Shown here: positions 16,894 to 25,677 of the stretch, piece by piece | Layout: every line of letters begins with the position of its first letter | How positions within the stretch are numbered: position 1 is the first letter of the stretch | Source: Corallococcus terminator | Lineage (GTDB): Bacteria > Myxococcota > Myxococcia > Myxococcales > Myxococcaceae | Reading direction: 5' to 3' | DNA: 51,145 nt | NCBI RefSeq assembly: GCF_003611635.1 | Contig: NZ_RAVZ01000020.1 | Span: forward strand, 1 to 51,145 | Made by a program: the position numbers and the translations under genes | The notes under the pieces: model-generated | The model's database searches: none | What the model saw: only the letters and a program-made list of their open reading frames with translations | Told to the model about the DNA's origin: nothing

Positions 16894-17514
16894 TCAGAGA
16901 GGCGTCGGGGTGACGACGCGCTGCGGCTCCCGCGCTGGGGAGGGGGAGCCCGCGTCCTGTGCCAGCCCGGAGGTGGCGGTCGCGGGCGTCGCGGGCGTCG
17001 CGAGCGCGGGCTTGCCACCGGAAGCCGGAGAGGGCGTCGCCGCCATCGGGGCCACTGCGGATGCGGACGTGCCACCGGAAGGCGCAAGGGGCGTCGCGGG
17101 GACCGTGGGCGCGGGCTTGCCACCGGAAGCCAGCGGGGGCGTCACGGACAGCGGGGCCACCGTGGGCGCGGGCTTGCCAGTGGAAGGAGAAGCGGGCGTC
17201 ACCGCCTGCGGGGCGGGCGTGGAGGCCGCTGATCCGACCATGGCGGTCGGGGCCACCGTGGCGGCCGCGGCGCCAACCGTGGCGGTCGGGGCCGGCACTG
17301 CCTGAGGGGCGGGAGTGGCGGCCACTGATCCGACGGTGGCAGGCGGCGTCGCGGCCTTCTGCACCGTGGAAGGAGCCGCTGCTGCAATCCCTGTCGTTCC
17401 TCCGTCCATCGTCGGTGTCGTGCCTCCCGCCGAAGCCGCTGGTGGCACGGCATGCGCGGTCGCCGCGCCGCCCATCGCGGCACGCGGAGCCACGGGCGCG
17501 GGCGAAGGCAACGC
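16894..17514 (-). repeat. Imperfect tandem repeats coding the protease tail
   Basis: Degenerate in-frame repeats, each encoding a Gly-Lys-Pro-Ala-Pro-Thr-Val or Thr-Val-Gly-Ser/Ala unit followed by Ala/Thr/Pro spacers. They are clearest between 16990 and 17340 as recurring GGCTTGCCACCGGAAG and GGCGTC blocks. Copy number is likely to vary between strains. Confidence 0.6.
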
Positions 17515-18534
17515 GCGACGGATCTCCGCGCCCGCGGTGGCCACGATGCCAATCGACAGGAAGAGGAACCCGGCCGTCTGCGCCACCGTCTCCACGCGCG
17601 GCGGAATGCGCCGGCCACTCACCGCTTCGACAACGAGCAGCAGCACCCGGCCTCCATCCAGCCCCGGCACGGGCACCATCGTCAGCAGCGCCAGCGCCAC
17701 CGACGCCGCCACCATCGCGCGCACCAGGGCATCCAATCCCGACGCGGTGGATGATGCGACGTCGGAGGACTCCTGGCGCATCAGCGCGCCCGGCCCGCCC
17801 CGGCCCGTGACGCCCGGCCCCCGCACCAGCGTGACCAGCGTGGACAGCGCCTCGGACGCCACGCGCCCCGTGTGGACGAGGGCCTGCCTGAAGGCCTCGC
17901 CGGGCGCATGCGTGCGGAACACGTACTGCTGGCTCACGCCGATGCGCCCCGTGCCCCGCTCATCCGCCCGGGGCCGCACCTTCACCGTGCGCGGCTCACC
18001 GTGGCGCTCCACCGCCAGGTCCAGCTCGCGACCCACGCCGTCCGCCACCCGCGTGACGAAGTCCGACCAGTTCTCCAGCGGCTTGCCGTCCACGCGCACC
18101 AGCCGGTCCCCCGGCAGCAACTGCGCGCGCGCCGCCTCCGAACCGGGCAGCACCGTGCCCACCGTCAGCGGCACCACCACGTGCGTGCCCGACGAATACA
18201 GGGCGAACAGCAGGCCCAGCGCCACCGCGTAGTTGGCCACCGGCCCGGCCAGGATGATGGCCATCCGCTTGAGCGGCCCCAGCGTGCCGAACCCCGTCGT
18301 GTCCTCTTCCGCGGAGCGGTGCGGGTTCATGCCCTGCAGGTTCGCGGACGCACCCAATGGAATCGCGCCCAGCACGAACTGCGTGCCGCCCAGCCGGAAC
18401 GACAGGAGCGGCGGCCCGAAGCCCACGGTGAAGCGCGGCACCCGCACGCCCAGCAGGCGCGCGGCCACCAGGTGCCCCAGCTCATGCACGATGAGCAGCG
18501 CCCCGAGGGCGAGCAGGACGAACAGGTAGTGCAT
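16894..18534 (-). CDS. Second M50 (site-2) metalloprotease with one PDZ and a long Ala/Pro/Thr tail
   Basis: 546 residues. The zinc motif HELGH is at 17-21 in the first membrane segment; one PDZ (about 120-190, with LLPGDRLVRVDGKPL) follows, and the LDG motif (VPVPGLDGG, Asp293) lies in the penultimate membrane region. A last membrane segment ends near 340. The final 205 residues are low-complexity, built of GGKPAPTV, TVGSxAxTPAPQAV and similar repeats. It is distinct from the RseP at 3740. It starts 16 nt after the Nudix stop on the same strand, so the two are likely co-transcribed. The tail's side of the membrane and role are unknown. Confidence 0.88.
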   Translation of the reverse strand: MHYLFVLLALGALLIVHELGHLVAARLLGVRVPRFTVGFGPPLLSFRLGGTQFVLGAIPLGASANLQGMNPHRSAEEDTTGFGTLGPLKRMAIILAGPVANYAVALGLLFALYSSGTHVVVPLTVGTVLPGSEAARAQLLPGDRLVRVDGKPLENWSDFVTRVADGVGRELDLAVERHGEPRTVKVRPRADERGTGRIGVSQQYVFRTHAPGEAFRQALVHTGRVASEALSTLVTLVRGPGVTGRGGPGALMRQESSDVASSTASGLDALVRAMVAASVALALLTMVPVPGLDGGRVLLLVVEAVSGRRIPPRVETVAQTAGFLFLSIGIVATAGAEIRRALPSPAPVAPRAAMGGAATAHAVPPAASAGGTTPTMDGGTTGIAAAAPSTVQKAATPPATVGSVAATPAPQAVPAPTATVGAAAATVAPTAMVGSAASTPAPQAVTPASPSTGKPAPTVAPLSVTPPLASGGKPAPTVPATPLAPSGGTSASAVAPMAATPSPASGGKPALATPATPATATSGLAQDAGSPSPAREPQRVVTPTPL

Positions 18535-18550
18535 CCGGTGCCGTCCGCGC

Positions 18551-18973
18551 CTACAGCTTGCGGCGCTTCCCGGTGCGCTTGTACGTCACGTAGTCGGACA
18601 GGATGGTGCCGTGGTCGAAGCAGAGGTCCTTCGGCAGCGCGTCCAGCGTGAAGGTCTTCGCCTCCGCCGCGTCGTCCGCGCCCACCGGCTCACCCTTCGC
18701 CTGCGCGATGAACACCGTGGAGATGGTGTGCAGCCGAGGGTCGCGCTTCGGATCCGAATAGCTGAAGAACTGCTCCTCCAGCGTCACGTCCAGCCCCGTC
18801 TCCTCCTTCGCCTCGCGGATGGCCGCCTTGTCCAGCGGCTCGCCCTCGTCCACGAAGCCGCCGGGCAGCGCCCAGCCCACGGGCGGATTCGCGCGACGGA
18901 TGAGCACGATGCGCTCGCCAGACAACTCGATGATGCAGTCCACGGTGGGTTTGGGGTTGCGGTATTCAGGCAT
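18551..18973 (-). CDS. Nudix hydrolase (ADP-ribose/CoA-type pyrophosphatase-like)
   Basis: 140 residues, a single Nudix domain. The Nudix box is complete: GFVDEGE, seven residues, then REAKEETGL, holding the metal-binding Glu residues. The N-terminus [16 protein letters not shown] resembles small bacterial nucleotide-sugar or ADP-ribose hydrolases; substrate cannot be told. Start 18973 is supported by a TAGAGT hexamer 8 nt upstream and by the lack of good sequence further out. Divergent from a lipoprotein gene at 19034; followed by the M50 protease gene. Confidence 0.85.
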   Translation of the reverse strand: MPEYRNPKPTVDCIIELSGERIVLIRRANPPVGWALPGGFVDEGEPLDKAAIREAKEETGLDVTLEEQFFSYSDPKRDPRLHTISTVFIAQAKGEPVGADDAAEAKTFTLDALPKDLCFDHGTILSDYVTYKRTGKRRKL

Positions 18974-18981
18974 GGCGTCGC

Positions 18982-18987
18982 ACTCTA
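18982..18987 (-). promoter_or_regulatory. -10-like hexamer of the Nudix gene
   Basis: TAGAGT on the minus strand, 8 nt from the ATG, the same hexamer and distance as before the TPR-like gene at 1894. No clear -35 or Shine-Dalgarno. Confidence 0.35.
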
Positions 18988-19033
18988 CCCTCGCCCCCAC
19001 CCGAGCGCCCGCTTCGGATGCCTCCCGTGGGCG

Positions 19034-19531
19034 ATGGTGCGTGCCGTGTCTACCCTCCGACGCCTCTGCTTCGCTGTCCTCGCGCTCGCGGCCCCTTCGC
19101 TGGCGGGCTGCCTGCCGTACAGCCAGAACGAGGGCGAATACGAACTGACCCCCGTGGAGGTGCTGCGGGACGACTGCGGCCTGCTGCCGCAGGTGGCGGG
19201 CAACTTCCAGCTCGCCCTCCAGATCTCCGGCCGCGTGGTGCGCGCGGACTTCGGCGTGGAGAACATGCAGTTGCTCGGCTACTTCCTGGAGGAAGGGGAG
19301 GCGTTCACCGCCGACGGCAGCGTGGCCAACGTGAGCACCACGACCAACGGCCAGGAGTGCCTGCTCGATCAGGTCCGCGTGCACCTGGACGCCACGACGC
19401 AGTGCCCGACGCAGTTCAATGGTCAACTGCGGCTCGCCTACGACTCCAACGGCGTCACCAGTTGCACCTGCGAGCTGTGGGTCCGCTTCGAAGGCGTTCA
19501 GGGCAACACCCGCTGCGAAGAGTCGCCTTGA
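19034..19531 (+). CDS. Lipoprotein of unknown function
   Basis: 165 residues. The signal peptide with LAGC gives Cys27 or so as the lipid site. The mature part is a small beta-rich domain with two Cys pairs (DDCGL, GQECL, TTQCP, TSCTCEL, NTRCEE). Such Cys-rich small lipoproteins are frequent in myxobacteria; no family was recognised. A 5-bp G/C hairpin (19538-19550) follows the stop and may end the transcript before acs. Confidence 0.6.
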   Translation: MVRAVSTLRRLCFAVLALAAPSLAGCLPYSQNEGEYELTPVEVLRDDCGLLPQVAGNFQLALQISGRVVRADFGVENMQLLGYFLEEGEAFTADGSVANVSTTTNGQECLLDQVRVHLDATTQCPTQFNGQLRLAYDSNGVTSCTCELWVRFEGVQGNTRCEESP

Positions 19532-19592
19532 GACTCGGGGGCCGGGCCCCTACAACAGGAGGGCTGTTCCCACGCGCATTGGAGGGACGCCC

Positions 19593-21545
19593 ATGGCTGA
19601 CCCGCAGGCAATCGATTCGGTCCTCACCGAGTCCCGCGTCTTCCCCCCGCCCGAGGACTTCTCCCGACGGGCCCACATCCGGAGCATGCAGGACTATCAG
19701 CGGCTGTGGGACGAGGCCGACAAGGACCCCCAGAAGTACTGGGGGGACCGTGCCCGCGAGGAGCTCTACTGGAAGGAGCCCTTCCAGACGGTGCTGGAGT
19801 GGAAGCCGCCCCACGCGCGCTGGTTCATCGAGGGGCGGACCAACCTCTCCTACAACTGTCTGGACCGGCACCTGCCGAAGCTTTCGGACAAGCCCGCCAT
19901 CCTCTTCGAGGGGGAGCCCGGCGACCGCCGGAGCATCACCTACGGTGAGCTGTCGAAGCAGGTGAACCGGCTGGCCAACGGCCTCAAGTCCCTGGGCGTG
20001 AAGAAGGGCGACCGCGTGGGCATCTACCTGCCCATGGTGCCGGAGGCGGCCGTCGCGATGCTGGCGTGCGCGCGCGTGGGCGCGGTGCACTCCGTGGTGT
20101 TCGGCGGCTTCTCCTCCGAAGCGCTCCAGGAGCGCATGAAGGACATGGGCGCGAAGGTGCTGCTCACCGCGGACGGCGGCTGGCGCAAGGGCGCCGTGGT
20201 GCCGCTGATGAAGAACGTGGAGGCCGCGCTCCCCAACGCCCCCAGCATCGAGAAGGTCGTCGTCCTCACGCGCACCGGCGACGGCAAGCTGCCCGAAGGC
20301 CCGAAGTTCCTGGCCTGGGACGCGCTGGTGAAGGCCCAGTCCGACACCTGCGAGCCGGAGTGGGTGGAGAGTGAACACCCGCTGTTCATCCTCTACACGT
20401 CCGGCTCCACCGGGAAGCCCAAGGGCGTGCTGCACACCACGGCGGGCTACGCGATGAACGCGTCGCTCACCACGCGATGGGTGTTCGACCTGCGCGAGGA
20501 CGACATCTACTGGTGCACCGCGGACGTGGGCTGGGTGACGGGCCACACGTACGTCGTCTACGGCCCGCTGATGAACGGCATCACCACGGTGCTCTACGAA
20601 GGGGCGCCCACGCAGCCGGGGCCGGACCGCTTCTGGGACATCATCGAGCGCTACAAGGCCACCATCCTCTACACCGCGCCCACCGCCATCCGCGCCTTCA
20701 TGCGCCTGGGGGACGGGCCGGTGAAGCAGCACGACCTGTCCTCGCTGCGCCTCCTGGGCAGCGTGGGCGAGCCCATCAATCCCGAAGCGTGGATGTGGTA
20801 CCGCGACGTCATCGGCGGTGGCCGCTGCCCCATCGTGGACACGTGGTGGCAGACGGAGACGGGCAGCATCATGATCTCCCCCCTTCCCGGCGCCACGCCC
20901 ACGAAGCCCGGCTCCGCGACCTTCCCGCTGCCCGGCATCCACGCGGAGATATTGGACCGCGACGGCAATCGGGTGCCGAAGGGGCAGGGCGGCCTGCTGT
21001 TCGTGACGAAGCCCTGGCCGTCCATGCTGCGCACCGTCTACGGGGACCCGGAGCGGTACGTGAGCACGTACTTCAGCGAACTGCCCGGCATGTACTTCAC
21101 CGGCGACGGCGCGCGCACGGATCCGGACGGCTACCTCTGGCTGATGGGCCGCGTGGACGACGTGGTGAACGTGGCCGGCCACCGTCTGGGCACCGCGGAG
21201 GTGGAGAGCGCGCTCGTGTCGCACCCGAAGGTGTCCGAGGCCGCCGTGGTGGGACGCCCGGACGACCTGAAGGGCACCGCGCTGGTCGCCTTCGTGACGC
21301 TCAAGCAGGGCAACGCCCCGTCGGACGCGCTCAAGAAGGAACTGGCCACGCACGTGGGCAAGGAGATTGGCGCCATCGCCCGTCCGGATGACATCCGCTT
21401 CGCCGAAGGGCTCCCCAAGACGCGCTCGGGGAAGATCATGCGCCGGCTGTTGCGCGACGTGGCCGCGGGCAAGAAGTCCACGCAGGACACCACCACGCTG
21501 GAGGACCTCAACGTGCTGGCCGCCCTCAGTCAGAACGACGAGTAG
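19593..21545 (+). CDS. acs: Acetyl-CoA synthetase
   Basis: 650 residues, normal length. It joins acetate, ATP and CoA via acetyl-AMP. The AMP-binding motif [13 protein letters not shown], the TWWQTETG motif, the [10 protein letters not shown] segment and the C-terminal [11 protein letters not shown] with Lys614 are all present. That Lys is the residue that protein acetyltransferases modify to switch the enzyme off. The ATG at 19593 has a strong GGAGGG at 7 nt distance. Convergent with the 53-residue membrane protein gene. Confidence 0.96.
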   Translation: MADPQAIDSVLTESRVFPPPEDFSRRAHIRSMQDYQRLWDEADKDPQKYWGDRAREELYWKEPFQTVLEWKPPHARWFIEGRTNLSYNCLDRHLPKLSDKPAILFEGEPGDRRSITYGELSKQVNRLANGLKSLGVKKGDRVGIYLPMVPEAAVAMLACARVGAVHSVVFGGFSSEALQERMKDMGAKVLLTADGGWRKGAVVPLMKNVEAALPNAPSIEKVVVLTRTGDGKLPEGPKFLAWDALVKAQSDTCEPEWVESEHPLFILYTSGSTGKPKGVLHTTAGYAMNASLTTRWVFDLREDDIYWCTADVGWVTGHTYVVYGPLMNGITTVLYEGAPTQPGPDRFWDIIERYKATILYTAPTAIRAFMRLGDGPVKQHDLSSLRLLGSVGEPINPEAWMWYRDVIGGGRCPIVDTWWQTETGSIMISPLPGATPTKPGSATFPLPGIHAEILDRDGNRVPKGQGGLLFVTKPWPSMLRTVYGDPERYVSTYFSELPGMYFTGDGARTDPDGYLWLMGRVDDVVNVAGHRLGTAEVESALVSHPKVSEAAVVGRPDDLKGTALVAFVTLKQGNAPSDALKKELATHVGKEIGAIARPDDIRFAEGLPKTRSGKIMRRLLRDVAAGKKSTQDTTTLEDLNVLAALSQNDE

Positions 21546-21560
21546 GCCCGCGCGCGTTGC

Positions 21561-21722
21561 TCAGGGACGGCCGTCCTCCGCGCCCTTGCGGGGGCGGCCG
21601 TGCTTGTCCTTCACGTTCTCCCGGTCTTCCTTGCTCCACCAGACGCGGGAGCTCCACAGGGCGGGGCCCAGGACGACCGTGAGGACGAAGAACACGACCA
21701 GGCCCACCACGATCTCCGTCAC
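21561..21722 (-). CDS. 53-residue single-pass membrane protein
   Basis: A GTG at 21722 with GGAGGA at ideal spacing starts 53 codons ending in TGA at 21561. The peptide begins with a Glu, then a hydrophobic segment of about 20 residues, then WSSRVWWSKEDREN and a strongly basic end with HGRPRKG. It is predicted to be a small inner-membrane protein with a cytoplasmic basic tail. A TAGGGT hexamer 51 nt upstream may be its promoter. It lies 15 nt from the acs stop, convergent. Confidence 0.6.
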   Translation of the reverse strand: MTEIVVGLVVFFVLTVVLGPALWSSRVWWSKEDRENVKDKHGRPRKGAEDGRP

Positions 21723-22023
21723 GGCTTCCTCCAGGGGTCCAAGGCAGGAGCGCGCTGGGACCGCGAAAAGGCAACCCTAGCGTCCCCATCCCGTGGGTGC
21801 CATGCGCGGGGACCCACCGGGCAGTAGCCTGAAGCGCCGCGCCCATTGCCCCCGTGCATGCCGCAGGGCGGCGAGCCGCGCCTCCAGGCCTCCGGGAAAC
21901 CATGTCCGGGCGACCCTCCACGAGTCCGGGCGGCCCCCACGAGCGCCGAGGGCCCGGGTGCTTCGCGGTCGGGCAACCTGCCTGGGCGGGCAGCGGGCGG
22001 CAGTCCTGCTAGATTGCGCCCCC
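21723..22023. promoter_or_regulatory. Divergent intergenic region, 301 nt
   Basis: This lies between the small membrane protein gene (minus) and the dipeptidase gene (plus). It holds TAGGGT on the minus strand (21779-21774) and TAGATT on the plus strand (22010-22015), each inside CTAG. The latter ends 8 nt before the ATG at 22024, with no Shine-Dalgarno. Nothing else was recognised. Confidence 0.4.
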
Positions 22024-23733
22024 ATGAACCGATTCTCCTCGACCCTGTTCACCGCGCTGCCCCTGACGGCGGTGCTGGTCGCCCCTGTCGCGGATGCCTG
22101 CACCAGCATGCTGGTGACCAAGGGCGCCACGACGGACGGCTCCACGTTCATCACCTATTCGGCGGACTCGCACGAACTGTACGGTGAGCTGTACTACACG
22201 CCCGCGCGCCGCCATGCGGCCGGGGCGCAGCGCGACATCGTTGAATGGGACACCGGCAAGTTCCTGGGGCGCATCAAGGAACTGCCCGCCACGTACTCCG
22301 TGGTGGGCAACATGAACGAGCACCAGCTCTCCATCAGCGAGTCCACCTTCACGGGCCGCAAGGAGTTGGAGGGGCCCTCGGGCATCATCGACTACGGCTC
22401 GCTCATCTACGTGGCGCTGGAGCGCGCGAAGACGGCGCGCGAGGCCATCCAGGTGATGACGGACCTGGTCGCCGAATACGGCTACGCCTCCACGGGTGAG
22501 ACGTTCTCCATCGCCGACCCGAAGGAGGCGTGGATGCTGGAGATGATTGGCAAGGGAGCGGGCCAGAAGGGCGCGGTGTGGGTGGCCCGGAAGCTTCCCG
22601 ACGGCGTCATCTCCGCGCACGCCAACCAGGCGCGCATCCGCCAGTTCCCGCTGAATGAGTCCTCCACCACGCTGTACTCGCCGGACGTCATCACCTTCGC
22701 GCGCGCGAAGGGCTGGTACACGGGCGCGGACAAGGACTTCAGCTTCGCGGACACGTACCACCCGCTGGACTTCGGCGGGCAGCGTTTCGCCGAGGGGCGC
22801 GTGTGGAGCATCTTCCGCCGCGCGGCCCCGTCCATGAAGCTGGGCCTGGAGTACGCGGATGGCGCGGACCTGAACAAGCGCCTGCCCCTGTGGGTGAAGC
22901 CGGACAAGAAGGTGTCCGTGCAGGACGCGATGGCGCTCATGCGCGACCACTTCGAAGGCACCGCGCTGGACATGTCCAAGGACGTGGGCGCGGGCCCCTA
23001 CGCGGCGCCCTACCGCTGGCGCCCGATGACGTGGGACGTGGACGGCAAGAACTACGTCCACGAGCGCGCCATCTCCACGCAGCAGACGGGCTTCTCCTTC
23101 GTCGCGCAGATGCGCGGCTCGCTGCCGGACGCCATCGGCGGCGTGCTCTGGTTCGGCGTGGATGACACGTTCACCACCGTCTACACGCCCATGTACGCGG
23201 GCATCCGGCAGGTGCCGAAGAACTTCTCCCAGGGCGTGGCCAGCCGCGGAGACTTCTCCTGGGATTCGTCCTTCTGGGTCTTCAACTGGGTGTCGAACCA
23301 GGCCTACGGGCGCTGGAGCGACATGATCGTGGACGTGCAGAAGGCCCAGGGCGAACTGGAAGGCCAGTTCCTCGCGGATCAGGCCAACATCGAGAGCATC
23401 GCGCAGACGCTCTACAAGCGCACGCCCGAGCAGGCCCGCCAGTACCTCACCGAGTACTCGCTCCAGCAGGGCGACAAGGTGCACGCGCGCTGGCGCAAGC
23501 TGGGCGAGCAGTTGCTCGTGAAGTACATCGACGGCAACGTGCGCGACGCGACGGGCAAGGTGAACCACCCCCGCTACCAGGATGCGTGGTACCGCCGCAT
23601 CGCCGCGGACAACGGCCCCCGCCTGGAGTCGCGCGAGAAGCCCGAGCCGAAGCCCGCGGCCCCCGCGGCTCCGACGCCGGCACCTGCCGCGGCTCCGGCG
23701 ACCCCGAAGCCCACCGTCGCTCCGGCGCCCTGA
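22024..23733 (+). CDS. C69-family dipeptidase (PepD-like Ntn hydrolase), exported
   Basis: 569 residues. The signal peptide ends ADA and Cys26 follows directly (CTSMLVTKGATTDGS), so signal cleavage itself would expose the N-terminal Cys nucleophile typical of C69. The rest matches the family: TYSADSHELYGE, GNMNEHQLSISESTF, the GETFSIADPKEAWMLEM segment and the later FSFVAQMRGSLPD. The last 35 residues are an Ala/Pro/Lys tail. It is likely a periplasmic or secreted dipeptidase used in feeding on protein. The ATG at 22024 fits the signal peptide. A strong hairpin follows the stop. Confidence 0.88.
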   Translation: MNRFSSTLFTALPLTAVLVAPVADACTSMLVTKGATTDGSTFITYSADSHELYGELYYTPARRHAAGAQRDIVEWDTGKFLGRIKELPATYSVVGNMNEHQLSISESTFTGRKELEGPSGIIDYGSLIYVALERAKTAREAIQVMTDLVAEYGYASTGETFSIADPKEAWMLEMIGKGAGQKGAVWVARKLPDGVISAHANQARIRQFPLNESSTTLYSPDVITFARAKGWYTGADKDFSFADTYHPLDFGGQRFAEGRVWSIFRRAAPSMKLGLEYADGADLNKRLPLWVKPDKKVSVQDAMALMRDHFEGTALDMSKDVGAGPYAAPYRWRPMTWDVDGKNYVHERAISTQQTGFSFVAQMRGSLPDAIGGVLWFGVDDTFTTVYTPMYAGIRQVPKNFSQGVASRGDFSWDSSFWVFNWVSNQAYGRWSDMIVDVQKAQGELEGQFLADQANIESIAQTLYKRTPEQARQYLTEYSLQQGDKVHARWRKLGEQLLVKYIDGNVRDATGKVNHPRYQDAWYRRIAADNGPRLESREKPEPKPAAPAAPTPAPAAAPATPKPTVAPAP

Positions 23734-23796
23734 GCTTCCTCCGGGGCGAGTCCCTGCCGGGGGCCGGCCCCCTGAGGTTGCCCCCCGGGGCGAGGC

Positions 23797-23820
23797 ACAC
23801 CGGGAGCCCCCACCCGGTGT
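23797..23820 (+). terminator. Hairpin after the dipeptidase gene
   Basis: ACACCGGG, an 8-nt loop and CCCGGTGT form a perfect 8-bp stem 63 nt after the stop. A smaller palindrome lies nearer (23759-23772). There is no U-run, as is usual in such GC-rich genomes. Confidence 0.45.
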
Positions 23821-23979
23821 CCCGCTCCGGTCCGCGGTCGCGGCGGTGACGCGGCGTCCGCCCCCGACCCGCGTGGTGCGAAGCCGCGCGGGTCCTTCAC
23901 GTTCACGCGTGTGTCCACGCGTGGCTTGTGGCAGTCACGGGCCCGGGCGGAAGCGCGCCCCTTCGCGAAGGACGGTTCC

Positions 23980-24951
23980 TTGAGTGACGCTTCCCTGGTG
24001 ACAGCCCCTCCGCTTCGGGACGACGAGCTGGCGGACTTCCTCGTGCGCACCAGCCGTACGTTCGCGCTCGCCATCCCGTTGCTGGAGGAGCCCCTGCGCC
24101 GCGAGGTGGGCCTGGGCTACCTGCTCTTGCGCGTCGCCGACACGCTGGAGGACGCCGCCCCCTGGTCGCGCGAGGAGCGGCGCGAGGCCCTGGCCGGCTT
24201 CGAATCGCTGCTCCAGGAGGACCCGGCGGCGGACGTGGGGGCTCTGGTGCGCGGCTGGCTGTCGCGCCGTCCGACGGAGAACGCGGGCTACCTGGAGCTG
24301 CTGGAGCGCACCCCCGCGCTGCTGGCGAGCCTGGACGCGCTGCGCACGGAGGCCGGCGCCATCCTGCGCCACTTCGTGCTGAAGACGGTGCGGGGCATGC
24401 GGGAGGTGCTCGCGGGCGCCACCACCGAGGGCCTGCTGACGCTGCACTCGCTCCAGTCGCTGCGTGACTATTGCTACATCGTGGCGGGACTGGTGGGCGA
24501 GCTGCTCACGGACCTGTTCGTCCTGGATCCGCGCCTCGCGCCCTACTCGCCGAACCTGCGCGCGCTGGCCCCGCTGTTCGGAGAAGGGCTGCAACTGGTC
24601 AACATCCTCAAGGACGTGCGGCAGGACCGGCAGGAAGGCCGCGCGCTGCTGCCCGCGAACGTGGAACTCCAGGACGTGGAGCGGCTGGCGGGCGAGGACC
24701 TGATCGCGGCGGCCCGCTACGTGAGGGCCCTCTACGGCGCGGGCGCCCCCCGGGACGTGCTCGCCTTCACCACGCTGCCCCTGTTGCTGGCGCAGGCCAC
24801 GCTGGAATTGCTGATCCGCGACGGCGCGGGCGCCAGGGTGTCGCGCGCCGTGGTGCACGCCCAGATGGACGCGCTCCAGGCCTCGCTGGACCGGGGCATG
24901 CTCCCCGAGTCCGTGGAAGCGCTCGCCGGCCCCGTGCCCGGCAGCCCCTGA
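23980..24951 (+). CDS. Squalene/phytoene synthase family protein
   Basis: 323 residues from a TTG start at 23980, chosen because GAAGG lies 8 nt upstream; an upstream GTG at 23911 would add 23 poor residues. Both Asp-rich diphosphate-binding motifs are present (Asp54...Asp58 in ADTLED; Asp212...Asp216 in LKDVRQDR), as is DYCYIVAGLVGELLTDLF, so an active head-to-head prenyl synthase is expected. Whether it makes squalene (sterols or hopanoids) or phytoene (carotenoids) cannot be told. No other terpenoid gene is nearby. Confidence 0.85.
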   Translation: MSDASLVTAPPLRDDELADFLVRTSRTFALAIPLLEEPLRREVGLGYLLLRVADTLEDAAPWSREERREALAGFESLLQEDPAADVGALVRGWLSRRPTENAGYLELLERTPALLASLDALRTEAGAILRHFVLKTVRGMREVLAGATTEGLLTLHSLQSLRDYCYIVAGLVGELLTDLFVLDPRLAPYSPNLRALAPLFGEGLQLVNILKDVRQDRQEGRALLPANVELQDVERLAGEDLIAAARYVRALYGAGAPRDVLAFTTLPLLLAQATLELLIRDGAGARVSRAVVHAQMDALQASLDRGMLPESVEALAGPVPGSP

Positions 24952-25035
24952 AAAGCGTTGGGAAGGCCGCAACTTCCAGGCGCCTGCATCGGATAATTCC
25001 AATGCTGGTGTTTCCCCCTCTGGAGTGCGTCCCCC

Positions 25036-25575
25036 ATGAACTGCGCCCGCTCGTCCCCGGCGGTCATCGTCTATTTCCCCGCGCGTACGGACGCGGCGCC
25101 CGCCCGGGTGCAGCGCCGTGTGCTGCGGGTGGCGCGGGAGGGCCTGGAGTCGGGGGGGCTGCCCTTCGCCGCCACGCGTCAGCGCGGGCTGTGGACGTTC
25201 CAGACGGCGACGGGGCCGGAGCGGTGGTTGCCTGGCCGGGTGCGGGGGCAGGCGCGGATGCACGCGTTCCTGGTGGAGGTGCTGGGCTTTGGCGGTTTCA
25301 TCCAGGGCTACGACGTGGCGGCGGACACGCGCAGTGATTCGATTCCGGGGCACCCGGACTTCGCGAAGAACTTCGACCTGTTCCTGCACCACTACGCGGG
25401 CGCGCTGCTCAAGCGGGTGGCGCCGGAGTCCGCGTTCGGGCGGGCGCTGGGGCAGGTGGTGATGCTCAACGGCCAGCAGTGGGCCGGGCTGGGCTTCACG
25501 TTGACGGACGCGGGCCAGCGACTGGTGGACGCGTGGCTGGCGGAGCAGGGCGTGGTGCTCAGCGCCGCGGCTTGA
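25036..25575 (+). CDS. Hypothetical protein
   Basis: 179 residues, no signal peptide or membrane segment. The N-terminal half is Arg-rich and basic; the second half has HPDFAKNFDLFLHHYAGALLKR and a C-terminal helical part. No family was recognised. A GATAAT (24992-24997) may be part of its promoter, leaving a leader of about 35 nt. It sits between the squalene/phytoene synthase and dusA, with gaps of 84 and 102 nt. Confidence 0.5.
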   Translation: MNCARSSPAVIVYFPARTDAAPARVQRRVLRVAREGLESGGLPFAATRQRGLWTFQTATGPERWLPGRVRGQARMHAFLVEVLGFGGFIQGYDVAADTRSDSIPGHPDFAKNFDLFLHHYAGALLKRVAPESAFGRALGQVVMLNGQQWAGLGFTLTDAGQRLVDAWLAEQGVVLSAAA

Positions 25576-25677
25576 GTGACCCGGGTGGCCCGCGTGGCTG
25601 CCTGCTTCCGGAGGGGTTGGGGGGGCCCTCCGGGAGGCCTCTGGGCGGACGGCGGGTTTCCGGATAGGGAAGGGGGG

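Noticed and set aside
16990-17340. CRISPR-like array suggested by recurrent blocks
   Set aside because: Repeats are in frame, degenerate and of changing length, and encode the low-complexity tail of the M50 protease; there are no unique spacers and no cas genes.
23759-23772. Palindrome GGGGGCCGGCCCCC as an operator or terminator
   Set aside because: Only a 5-bp stem with a 4-nt loop of pure G/C; the better hairpin at 23797-23820 lies just downstream.
23911-23979. Upstream GTG start for the squalene/phytoene synthase
   Set aside because: The added 23 residues are Arg-rich and unlike the family, and no Shine-Dalgarno precedes 23911, whereas GAAGG precedes the TTG at 23980.
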